Assembly: GCF_040183065.1 (NCBI RefSeq)
Contig: NC_091132.1
Span: 162,090,602-162,154,601 of the forward strand
DNA length: 64,000 nt
From: Periplaneta americana
Taxonomy: Eukaryota; Arthropoda; Insecta; Blattodea; Blattidae
Reading direction: 5' to 3'
Under the pieces are notes generated by a model. The model was not told the origin of the DNA, made no database searches, and saw only the letters and a program-made list of their open reading frames with translations. The stretch's first letter is position 1, and each line of letters starts with the position of its first letter. Position numbers and translations under genes: made by a program. Positions 1-11,300 of this stretch are shown piece by piece.

Positions 1-99
1 CTTTGGTAAAGATGCGATTCCAACATTTTACTAACCCACTGCGGGGTTTCCAGGTTTCAGTACTGCCAATATATATTTTTTTTATTTATGAAATTGTAA

Positions 100-101
<2 letters not shown>

Positions 102-151
<50 letters not shown>
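102..151. repeat. (ATT)n microsatellite
   Basis: About 16 uninterrupted ATT units. Similar ATT/AAT tracts at 49.9 kb and 52.8 kb sit at or near LINE 3' ends, so this one may also be a retrotransposon tail, but no flanking LINE sequence is recognisable here. Confidence 0.9.
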
Positions 152-152
<1 letters not shown>

Positions 153-443
153 ACTGCATTAAGAAAAGTAAAAATAAAAATTAATGATTTGTTTTTTTTT
201 TATTATGTAATAGAGAGAAGAGACATTAGATACCATATGTTTTAAATGTTATGTTATTTTTTTTAGTTGGCTACCATGTCTTTATAACTTTATGTACGAA
301 AACAAAGTGTTGTATTCTGTCCTTGTAGTCAACAGCTGTTTAATTACTAACATTAAGCTTTTGAGTTCTGTCCGCATGCACAGCAATTTTCCAAAATCGA
401 TTCGAATGTGCATTGCAGTGCCATCTATAGATAAGAATGTGTA

Positions 444-1295
444 CTATGTCATGCCTATGAGTGCTCCAGTGTGAGCAGCATGGTAAAGAGGGAGGGTACT
501 GTACCGTTCGTTTGAACGACTCAACGACTCCGACTCATCACCACTGGTGACTGTTATTTCGGAACTGTTATTTGGAACATAGTATTTTTTCGGAACCGGA
601 ACAGTCGGAACTGTTCCGGGAAAAGAACAACTTCGCCCATCACTAATATTTGTGCCTTTGAGTTGACGCGTATTGGCAATGATGTGTTCTTTGATAAAGT
701 AACTGTTCAATTTCACAATAATTGGTCTTTTATTTCCCTTACCTACTCTATAAGCGTTATTTATCGCACTTATGTCCAAGTTTAGACTGAAATACTTAGT
801 TAATAATTCTAACACCACGTAACCAGTATCAATCCCTTTTTCATGATTGCACTCTTCAACACCATAAATTACAATGTTATTAATTCTGATATCATTTTCC
901 CATTTTTTAACTATCGATTTTAACACCGCCTGCTCTTGGATAACCTCCTTTAACTTCTTTTCCACTTCAGTGTACCTGTTTACTAATGTATCTATATCAC
1001 TTGCTACTTTGTTTAGTAGAACACTTGCCTTCAGTCTGTCTTCTCTCGTTTCTTTCATATAGTTTATCCATTCTCTTTGAAACACTTCATCACTATAGAC
1101 TCTTCCTTCTGTATCTCCAGGACCAGGGTTTAACTCCACATTTCCAATAATCAGTAGAATTGATAAAACAGCCGCTGCCACAAATGTGTTGATTCTATCC
1201 GACACTATTACATTATCATCTTTTGAACATCTGCAACACTGCCTTGCATTGAAGCACCCGATTCGCGCCCTGTAAGAATTTAGGTCGTCGCCCAT
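444..1295 (-). CDS. Non-LTR retrotransposon ORF1-like protein with 2A-like motif (partial)
   Basis: A 283-codon open frame. Residues 14-24 are cysteine-rich. Residues 37-50 form a hydrophobic stretch running straight into GNVELNPGP (51-59), a close match to the DxExNPGP consensus of 2A ribosome-skipping peptides, with N in place of the first D. Residues ~75-135 are highly charged and probably coiled-coil. Residues ~133-216 (WENDIRINNIVIYGVEE ... YRVGKGNKRPIIVKL) resemble the RRM-like and C-terminal part of L1-type ORF1 proteins, which bind element RNA. From about residue 217 the frame reads into a different repeat, so the C-terminal ~65 codons are not native. No ORF2 follows. ORF1 identity is fairly safe; 2A activity is inferred from the motif only. 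Several non-LTR elements are known to carry 2A sequences at this N-terminal position after a hydrophobic segment. Confidence 0.7.
   Translation of the reverse strand: MGDDLNSYRARIGCFNARQCCRCSKDDNVIVSDRINTFVAAAVLSILLIIGNVELNPGPGDTEGRVYSDEVFQREWINYMKETREDRLKASVLLNKVASDIDTLVNRYTEVEKKLKEVIQEQAVLKSIVKKWENDIRINNIVIYGVEECNHEKGIDTGYVVLELLTKYFSLNLDISAINNAYRVGKGNKRPIIVKLNSYFIKEHIIANTRQLKGTNISDGRSCSFPGTVPTVPVPKKYYVPNNSSEITVTSGDESESLSRSNERYSTLPLYHAAHTGALIGMT
470..645. mobile_element. Probable hAT-like MITE end abutting a LINE ORF1
   Basis: GGAAC/GTTCC-rich sequence with short internal reiterations (ggaactgttatttggaac, ggaaccggaacagtcggaactgtt). Read on the minus strand, its edge is TAGTGATGGGCGAAG, which resembles the CAGTGATGGG-type ends of many hAT MITEs. 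The LINE ORF1 homology stops exactly at this edge, so the element probably truncated or inserted into the LINE. I did not find the opposite end. Confidence 0.4.
1119..1145 (-). other. 2A-like motif (GNVELNPGP) in the LINE ORF1
   Basis: Residues 51-59 of the ORF1 frame. The invariant NPGP core and the V-E pair are present. The consensus D is N. It directly follows a hydrophobic segment, which would make the released N-terminal ~58-residue peptide signal-sequence-like. Confidence 0.55.
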
Positions 1296-1596
1296 ACCTT
1301 CTTCACACGCTAACCTACTTGCATATGCTGCTTACTACACAACGGTTCTCTACGACTGCACTTTGTGAACTGAGTTATCTATTTTACACTAATTGATTTT
1401 AATACAAGTAATATTTTCATTCTTTGAATATCGATTATTTTCATTTTTAATAATATCCCAAATAGTTTTAATCTTATTATCTAAATTTTGTACTTTTTTT
1501 TTTCATTCAAACGTCCCTGGTTGGAAAAAGAAATTTGTCGTTTTATCCAACTGTGCGCAATAATTTTTGCATATTTTTGCAGTGTTAAAATCGCTA

Positions 1597-1618
1597 TTTT
1601 TTTTTTTTTTTTTTTTTT
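1597..1618. repeat. Poly-T tract (22 T)
   Basis: Uninterrupted T run in AT-rich intergenic sequence. It could be the tail of a retrosequence on the minus strand, but nothing recognisable adjoins it. The surrounding 1.3-2.25 kb otherwise holds no gene I can support. Confidence 0.8.
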
Positions 1619-2259
1619 AGGTGTCACTTTTCTATGTTGTGTGTCCAAAAAAAAAAAACAACGAAAATGTAATCTTAGTGATCAAATATAAGAATAAAAT
1701 TCTATTGAACAAACCGCAGACATTTTCAGTCATTAATCTGGAGTTTATAAATCCCCTGTTATTTATATTTTAATTTAATTATAGTATTTTTTAGTCGAAC
1801 TCGGTTTTGTAATATTTTTCTGTTGGTTACAGTGGTCACAGGTCCTTTGATCGTAGCGGAAGCTTCTCGGCTGGAATGATGTATTCCACATTTTTAACGA
1901 GTATGTGAAGATATCACTAATTTCGTCAGTTTTCATTTTAATAATTCATAGAGGTGAATATGTTTCCGTGTATTGCCAGCTTTTAGACTTCACTGTAATT
2001 TGAGTCTTATTTGCTTATCAGAATTTTACAATAATTGAAATGTTTTGTGGCTGTGATAAAATTATTGAAAATTGCTGGAAATTGCAATATTCATTGCATT
2101 GGCGGGTGGAGACTCTACCTTGTCCCAATTGACAATTAATGTGCTATTCTGTAATGCATATTTTTCATACATTTCCTGTTGCAGTTAAGGAGGGGCCACG
2201 CGTAGTTACTTGTATATTCAGCAATCGCGTAATTTTCTTACATTTTCCTTTCAGTTGTA

Positions 2260-2352
2260 ATGAATGCTATCAAGACGGAAGTTGAGGTCGAGCCTGTGAC
2301 AGTACAGTCGTGTGATGACGCAGTCACTGAAGAGGCAAATCCTCCACCAGAT
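2260..2352 (+). CDS. Gene 1 coding exon 1 (acidic N-terminus)
   Basis: 31 codons beginning [12 protein letters not shown] and ending NPPPD at a GTGAGG donor, phase 0. The pyrimidine-rich acceptor (ttttcctttcag) lies five bases before the ATG, so this exon also carries a few 5' UTR bases. Same length and opening pattern (M-x-x-IK-x-E) as exon 1 of gene 2, which supports both the start codon and the pairing. Confidence 0.82.
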
Positions 2353-5300
2353 GTGAGGCTATTTTTTACTCTCTTGTATAATTCATTCGTAAATTTCTAA
2401 GCGAATATGTAAGCTTACACCGCTACAATTATTTTGTAGTTATGAACTCCATGTTCTCAGTATGGGAGATCCATTTATACAGTAAATATTGAATACAGAA
2501 ACAAAGAAACTAAACCTGACCTGACTACTGAGGGTCCATATCTGTGGAGTAATGGTTAGCGCGTCTGACCGCAAAAGCAGATGGCCGAGATTCGCAATCC
2601 CAGTCGGGACAAGTTACCTGGTTGAGGTTTTGGTGAAACGAGCGTTGAGCGACTTCCGCCGATTTTGGAATAGATACAGAAGCACTTGAACTGCCAACAT
2701 AGAAAACAAAAAATCACACTCAATCGCTTTCACTTTCATCTTGATGGGATAATAAAAGCCTAAACTAACGTAACCTAACCTAACCGCGTTGGTGTCTATT
2801 CCAAAATCGGCGGAAGTGGCTCAACGCTCGTTTAACCGAGGTTTTTTCTGCGGTTTTCCCTCAACCCAATCAGAGGAAATGCTGGGTAGCATACGCTAAT
2901 GTAATAATTGAGTATAGAATTGAGACACAGGATCCAAACATCGCCTACCTTATTGCATAATCCAGTAACCCTTTGCTTCAAATAAATTCAAGTTAACAGC
3001 TTTTCCTTATTTCTCAGTGACAAACTAGTTGTAATAATATTTTTTTTTTATTTCAGATATAATAAATTATATTATAAAATAATATAATACATTATATAAT
3101 TATGTATAAAATTCGTTTAATATTTTTGTATAATATAGGTTTATGGTTTTACTTATCATAAGAGTTTTGTTTTTCCATTTTCAATGCTATCAAATCATTA
3201 CATATTTTAATTGTTGTTGAGGTCAACGTCTCAACTCTCATTATAAAGGAACTCTAGAATCTAGACATTACAGTTAATGACGTATTTATTATTTCATGGA
3301 TCCAATTTATTTTATTTGAGTACATAATGTACCTAAATGAATTAATTATATGTGTTATATTTCCGCACTGTCTGGTGTGATATCAACGCCAACTCTAAGG
3401 CGCTTATTCCGTCGGATCCCGGCCAACTAGTCACTCATATCGAGTGCACCTCAGCACATGTGTGGACTTCGGTCCTACGTTCATAGACATCTATGATGTA
3501 GTGCAGAGGGCGGCCACTAGAGGGAACCCAAGAGTTGGAGCTTAATCTGAGACGATTCTGTCTAGCGCCGGGGTTGTATCCAGTGTGGCTTAGTGGATAA
3601 AGCATCAGCACTTAGAGCTGAAAACCCGGGTTCAAATCCCGGCACCGGAGAGAATTTTTCTCCGTTTCGTTACTCTTTCATCGTATGATGACGCAGAATA
3701 TCTGCATGGAAATATCATATGTACTTCGGTACATTAAAATAATATATATCTAAGGAGAAAGCAGAATCTCACGCTCTAGCTGGCTACATCAAAGGTACCG
3801 ATGCGAAGTGTCCATACTTATTTACCTATAAGCTTGTCACACTTTTAAAATGAAATAAATTCTATAAACGAAAGAGGTTTATTTATTTAATTACTGTTAT
3901 TTTGAAGCACACTTATTGGCATTATGTATGGAAGAGAACGTTAGTTAAATACCTGCTAAGGCTTCGTTGGGTTGCGCAAATACAGGTCTTTCAATTTTTA
4001 ACAAGAAACATAAACCAGGCTGAATTTCGTGAATAACGCACTTGATATTGTTCCTTATGTCATTAACTATTTATGGTTTGTTGGCATAAACCCATTATTT
4101 AACATTACCCCATTAAGAAGTAACCCAGCAGCATTAAATCACATGATCTTGGGTGCCAGTTAACATCACCACCATGCGAAATGATGAAGCCTCTGAACTT
4201 TTCCCTCAAAAGGTCGACTGTTTGGTGAGCAGTATGACATGTGGCGCTATCTTGCAGAAACAAGATGTTTCTGAGATCCATACCTTCCAATTGTGATCAA
4301 AAAATATAATCCCTTATCATAGCCCGATATCTTACACGCATTGTATACTTCACATAATGCATGGAATGCTAGGCAAATGGTTGACTTTCTTCTAATAATA
4401 AATTTGAATGATTTCTACACATTCTGAAATGGTGTAACGTTTCATGATTATGTGTCAGCAACAACTGTAACCATGGAAAAAATATTATGTTATGTTTTAT
4501 TTAACGACGTTCGCAACTGCAGAGGTTATATCAGCGTCGCCGGATGTGCCAGAATTTTGTCCTGCAGGAGTTCTTTTACATGCCGGTAAATCTACTGACA
4601 TGAGCCTGTCGCATTTAAGCACACATAAATGCCATCGACCTGGCCCGGGATCGAACCTGCAACCTTGGGCATAGAAGGCCAGCGCTATACCAACTCGCCA
4701 ACCAGGTCGATTACCATGGAAAAAATGTGACTGCTTTAGCTTCATAAACATGGCAACTGTTATATGTTTTTTTTTATTTTAGTATGTTATTTTAAGACGC
4801 TTTATCAACATCTTAGGTTATTTAGCGTCTGAATGAGATGAAAGTGATAATGCCGGTAAAATGAGTCTGGGGTCCAGCACCGAAAGCTACGCAGCATTTG
4901 CTCATATGGGGTTGAGGGAAAACCCCGGAGAAAACCTCAACGAGGTAACTTGCCCCGAGTCCACACCTGTAGAGTAAGAGTCAGCGCGTCCGGGCGCGAA
5001 ACCAGGTGGCCCGGGTTCGAATCCCGGTCAGGGCAAGTTATCTGATTGAGGTTTTTTCCGGGGTTTTCCCTCAACCCAATACGAGCAAATGCTGGGTAAC
5101 TTCCGGTGTTGGACCCCGGACTCATTTCACTGGCATTATCACCTTCATATCATTCAGACGCTAAATAACCTAGATGTTTATACAGCGTTGTAAAATAACC
5201 CAATAAAATAAAAAAAACTTGCTCCGACCGGGAATCGAACCCGGGCCACCTGGTTTAGCGGTCAGACGCGCTAACCGTTACTCCACAGTTGTGCACTGTT

Positions 5301-8300
5301 ATATGTTAAATGTAGGACACTCTTATTTGAAGACCCTATATTTACATTATCTAAAAAGCAAAATATTTAGCTTTATGCATTTTCTTTTATGTTTTTAACA
5401 AAAACATTCAATTACTTCATTTCAATTTATCTTTTCAAGTTAGACAGTTGTTCTTACAATAAATTTATATATCTGCACAACGAAATGCTATTATGGTTTT
5501 GCTTTATGTATTTCCTTGTATGTTTTGTTTTTGTGTTTTGCAATAAGCAGGGAAATGTCTGAAACAATAATTTAATTTTCCTAAAACAACTTACCTCATT
5601 CACGACAGATTGCTCTAAATTCTCTATTAGTTATATATAATCATCTCATATAGAACTAATATATGTTTGAGCATGCCTGGTGTTGTAGTCTGGTTCAATT
5701 TTTTATATATAACAGAGTGTCCATATACTAAGCATTTGTGACGTTCGTGAGTTTGAACAGAAAGAAGCCATTCCTTTCATTGGGAACCTTGAATTAATTT
5801 AAATGCAGTTCTGTTCTCTTTGTAAATAGTTCTCTTATTGCAGCATAAAATACTTAAGTCTCCAGTAATTTCATACCTAGATAATTATTCTACGTATAAT
5901 TTATACTTCAGGAAGTAGTACTTTTTTTTCTGAAATTCTACAATAAATTGTCATGTCTTTATTAATCACGTAATGTTTTAACACTTTGATTTTATTGTAA
6001 CTGTAAATTTAATATTAATTATAATTTTAATTTCAATTGTATTCTTGATATTGTAGTTGTAATCGCCAGTAGAGGGGAAAGTAAGGCCTAAAGACCTCAT
6101 CTCTCCTAGATAAAGTTAATTAATTAATTAATAAAGAAGTAAAGAAATAAAGAAAGAAAATAGAAACAAACAAACAAATAAATAAAACAATAAAGAAAAA
6201 ATAAATGAAAGAATGAAATAAGACCGGTTACTAAATACGTAGCTGAGTAATAAGTAAGTCAATGAATGAATTAATGAATAAATGAAGAAATACATGAATA
6301 TCGAATCAGTAGACCTATCCATTTTACAAACCGCAGCAATATTACTGCTTGGTTGCACTAGGTTTATGGGCACGACATTGTCTGTTGACATTTGCAAGAG
6401 CTTTCCAGCACATGCACACCTATTCCCCCGGGCACAATTAGGCAAAATGCCCACCCAAAGATCTTGTATAGTTATTATATATAAGGTCTTTGATCAAACT
6501 GTCTTCCATATGGCGTAATAAAATTCTTGTTTCAATTGTCTATACAGAGATGCCTCCACTAAGTAGCAATGTATTTCTCGCTGTAGTGTGAAGACATAAG
6601 CAATGCTAGCTGTCTCCATACATATTACGTATACTGTTTTCGTTGTAAGAAAAATCCTAATGTAAACATAAGCATGTTGCTGTCATACCCGTGATTGGTT
6701 CCCAGTCGAAACACTCACATGACGCAGAAAAATATAGTTCGTATTTGGAAACCATAATCTTATATGTTTGAAAATAAAAAATTGAATTCTAGTTGTTAAA
6801 TACAATGAAACATATAACTTCACTCATATGTAAAACGCTATGTAAAAGAAAAGCTAATTATATATTTTGTTATGTACTATGAACGCGGATGAATACCAAC
6901 AGTAATACCGAGGTAGTCTGTTCTTGTAACAAGCTGGCGTCACTTGAGCTCGTAGTTGTTCACGTAAGCACGTGGTACTGAAGCATGGCTTCTGCATCCT
7001 CGGTGTGTTTGGTTATTAAACATAAGAGTGGAAACGCTCTGAAAAGCGAATAAAAACAAATAGTCTTAAATGTATATAATACATTAAGTGAGTTTTAATT
7101 ACAGTAATTATAAAGTAAATGTTTCCTAAGCAAACGATTGCATAGAAGTGAGGTTAGGCCTATTTTACGAGTAACGGGAAATGTTTAACATGAAACAGAA
7201 TGTACAACAGTAGGCGGCAACACGTACTGAGGATCTATGGCGCCAAACAGCGGCCAATGAAGCCTCACTTCAGTCACGTGCTATTGTTTACATTAGGATT
7301 TTTCTTACAGCGAAAACATTATAGTTCTCGGTGTTGTGCGTTAAGGGTCTTAACTGTTACATGCGGGAGGAAGTGTTTATATACGATCACAGCTGAGCTA
7401 AGAATATATGTGCCATTGCTGTTTTTACTTACCTTGGGGGGCAGAAATGTGGGTGACATATTCAGTTCCATTCGACTGTTCAAATTTGATAGTGAGTAGA
7501 AAATAATTCAAAATAAACGTTATGGAACTGTCAGAAGTCCGTTCTTTGCTTGTGACAACTTTAATTTCCTGCTTTACGACAGCGGTGGCGAAAATGTAAT
7601 TGTGCGCCGAGCCACTGTGTAATCTGCAATGTGCATAGCACCTATGGAGGGAGTGAACACCCGAAGGGGAAGTGAAGCAACTGTCTGACTTTTTAACGGA
7701 TTTTCATTTTCCTTATGGCAAGCACTTCAATATAATTTTATACAGTACAAGGCTACAAACTAATGTTTAGTACGTGTAACGAAGAAAGAAATGAACAATA
7801 TCACGACCTAAAATTAACTGTCTTCGGAATGTGTCTGCGACAAAGTTTCAAAATCAGGAATTATGTCACTTACTGCCAGTCGTAGTTGATCACGAAGGTA
7901 TTTGTCTGTCAGTCATGATCTAAATTTGGTTTTTACTATTTTAATTATTGAAAATAATTTTTCACAAACGTAAGTTGTAGCAAACGTGGCTTCAACAGAG
8001 CAAGCGAAAGAACGAATCTTCGGATATTTATATTTTGGCAAAGATTTGAAAGTTCAACATTTGTCAAGTCCTTACATCTAGCTTTCATTTGACATCACAT
8101 AGTAAATTAGTGAGTTCAAAGTGAAAGTGTCGACGTACAGAGATGATGATGATGATGATGATGATAACAACACTTAACCTTTTAATATTTCATCAGTAAC
8201 ATGTAGTATAATGCCGTTTTATGTTATACAACCGTTTTCCTCGTAATACTTGTGAACAAATCATACATTTAATATTCTCATGATATTGACAGCAAAAAAA

Positions 8301-11300
8301 TGCGTCCTCCCATCCTACTTGAAACTTTCGTACATGGTTTCGAGAGAGATATATGCCACTCGCAGGTCAGAGACAAATACAAATGGAACGGAGTTTGACT
8401 CCAGTGAGTGAGAGTGTGCGGGTTGGCGGAGGTTAGAAGCAAGCGAAATCCACAGCTATCACTGCGAGCCACATTGTCTCGCGAGTCACGTCCTAGCCAT
8501 GGCTGCTTTACGACATCAGAATGATTACAGGTTGAATTACATAACATACCTACTGTCGATTATAATGATGGTTAGCGCATCTGGCCGCGAAACCATGTGA
8601 CCTGGATTCGATTCCCGGTTGGGGCAAGTTACCTGGTTGAGGTTTCTTCTGGGGTTTTTCCTCAACCCAAAATAAGCAAATGCTGGGTAACTTTCGGTGC
8701 TGGACCCTGGACTCATTTCACCGGCATTATCACCTTCAGCTCATTCAGACGCTAAATAACCTAAGCTGTTGATAAAAGGGTCGTAAAATAACCTACTAAA
8801 AAATTGATTACAATGACACCCTCACAGGATACTGTGTGCCATGCCATAAAGATGAACCCAGTGATGCTGATTGAATTGTATGTAATTTTGCTTTATCCCC
8901 TGTGTTGCTCATTTCCAAAGAAATAGCACCAAGTGTCATCATGCATAGCCTGCATTATGGGCTGCAACAAATGAATTGATCTTGCTTCAAAATGTAATGG
9001 ATGATAAATTTGTCGTATCTTTGTATTCCACAGGAAGACTTTGCAGTGGACAGCAAGGACTCCAACTGTGGGTTGAAATGGGAAATCAAAATTGAGGAAA
9101 CTGCAGTGCCAATCACATTTCCTGTGATAAAGTGTGAACCTGAGGTCAGTGAAGTTTATTAATTATTCTTTTCTTAACTTTCTTGGTATTGAGTTCATGT
9201 ACTGTCCTTTTTCTATCACTGTTTTTACAAAGCTTAACAATGGTTTGAATGACATGATTGAGCCTTGAAGATTTGAACACAATATTTGTTTCTTCTTATG
9301 ATATGATGCAGTGATATATTTGCTTTCGTTTCGAAGAGAATTTTAATCAAATACTTCAGATTCAGTGGTTCTTATAATTTATCATTATTTACACCCTCTA
9401 TATGAGGTGGTAGAAGGTTGCTAGGGAACACTTCCATTAGAATGGAAAATGACTGGAGTTATGAAATAAGGAGGAAAAGACGGGTTTTGGTCCCTTTCCT
9501 TAAAGAAGCTAGGAAAAGAGGTCAATTTGCAAGACTGCTTAGAGAAAAATTAAAGATTAACAATTTGATCTTTAGTGTAGAACAATGTCTCGGAAGCATT
9601 AGTAGATTCAGAATAAATTGGAGAGAAATAGAAGAGTCTCAAAGGAGAAGATTAGGGGGGATTAGTGTCGATAAGTATAGGAAATGATATCAGCTTGGCC
9701 CAAGCTGCTTGGGCAATATTAATGAAAATAGCAAAGTAAGTGCACCACAGAGTTCAACAGTCAGACACGGATGCTGAAACAAGAAACTTTAAGTGATTGA
9801 GAGAAGCCTGGGACGTCATCCGACAAGGAGGAAATATCAATTTGTAGCGGAATTCTACAAACATGTCGGAATTTGGGCAGTCAGCATTTGGGGACGATTC
9901 CAAGGCGATTACGAGAGTTGCAGAGTCGGTTAAAAAAACAAGACAGTCGAAGAAAAATTGAACGGATCCAGAGAGCAGTGATGAAGGAAGAGGGGTGGAG
10001 AAAAGAAGAAACATTATGATTTAAGGAGTTTTTGTAGTAGGGAAGTAGTGGGAGAAAATAGAAAGATAAAGTAGATAGTGGGAGGGGACAAGGATATCAA
10101 TAGCAATCGAAGTGAAGTGAAGTGAAGTAAGGGGAAGTTATAAGTGTGGGGGCCAGTAGTGGAGAAGTGGAGAAATAATACGAGGCATGTTCTTAAAGTA
10201 AGTTCCAAAAGGGTATAGTAAGTAAATGGGAAGATATTTACAAACCATTTTTGTTTCATTGTATCTCCACACTTCAATTACTTCTCAACATAATCTCCAC
10301 CATTATTCAGGCATTTATCGAGTTGTGGCACAAGTCTTGCTATCCCCTCATTGTAGAATTTGCCCACCTGCGATGCGAACCACTCCTGCACTGCTGTTTT
10401 CTCTTCATCGTCGCCATCAAAACGTTGACCATCGAGGAACTTCTTGAGGTGCAGGAAGAGATGAAAGTCACTCGGAGCAAAATCCAGGCTGTAGGGGCGA
10501 TGGTCAATTTGTTCCGAGCCAAATTTCGAGATGAGATTTTGGGTGTCACGAGGTGTGTGTGTCCGAGCGTTGTCATGAAGCAACACAACTTCGTCGGTCA
10601 GCATCCCATGTCTCTTGTTCTGAATTGCGCGACGGAGCTTCTTCAAGGTCTGACAATAGGTTTCTCTATTAATGGTTTCACCCCGAGGCAAGATTTCAAT
10701 GAGTAGGACTCCTTTTCTGTCCCAAAAAACAGTGCACATGATCTTGAGTGTTCACATGGTTTGTTTGAATTTATTTTTCCTTGGTTCTTCATAGTTCTCA
10801 GTTCTACAGTTACCCGGATAATTTAATACAACCTCCTTGAATGCAAACCAGGCGACTTTCTCGTTTCCTTCCAATAAATATTCGAAGTAATTATCCTTCA
10901 TTATTTCTCTAATTTGTGGTCCATTGAAAACTACCTCTTTTATTTTTGAGTCGCTAATAGCAGGAAATTTTTCCTGGATATGTTTAAATGCTTCAGTTTT
11001 AGGATATATCCCTTTAACAAAATGCTTCATTTTACCCTAACTTAATGTGTAAAGGAAGTAAAATTAGTTTTCTTTGAGGTACAAGGGGTTGATGTATAAT
11101 ATTTTTCTTCTCTGGCTCTCTAGTGTTGGTCGCTTTATTTTATAATGCTTATCTCGAGCGGGATTGCCTATTTGAACAGAAAGCAGCAAAATTTTGTGTA
11201 GCTTAATTACATTCCAAGAAGCAATGCTACAACCTTCAAATCTGCAGTATATGTAAATCATTCGTACTTCGAATATTGTCGTTAAAACATACTTTAAAGA

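Noticed and set aside
3-245. 80-codon open frame with an isoleucine run
   Set aside because: Produced by the (ATT)n microsatellite; no gene features.
97-651. Octamer TAATATTT at 97-104 and 644-651 as the target duplication of the hAT-like end at 645
   Set aside because: No matching TIR follows the left copy, and the octamer is expected by chance in AT-rich sequence.
1488-1691. 67-codon frame rich in Phe
   Set aside because: Runs through a poly-T tract; no homology.
2774-2795. CCTAACCTAACC near 2780 and 58135 as telomeric (TTAGG) repeats
   Set aside because: Only two or three units, inside a MITE or unrelated spacer; common in insect DNA.
5005-5036. tRNA-like A/B box sequences in SINE-A, SINE-B, SINE-C and SINE-D copies as tRNA genes
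   Set aside because: They lack a foldable acceptor stem and continue into SINE bodies with target duplications.
10251-10706. 151-codon frame on the plus strand
   Set aside because: Antisense shadow of the mariner transposase half.
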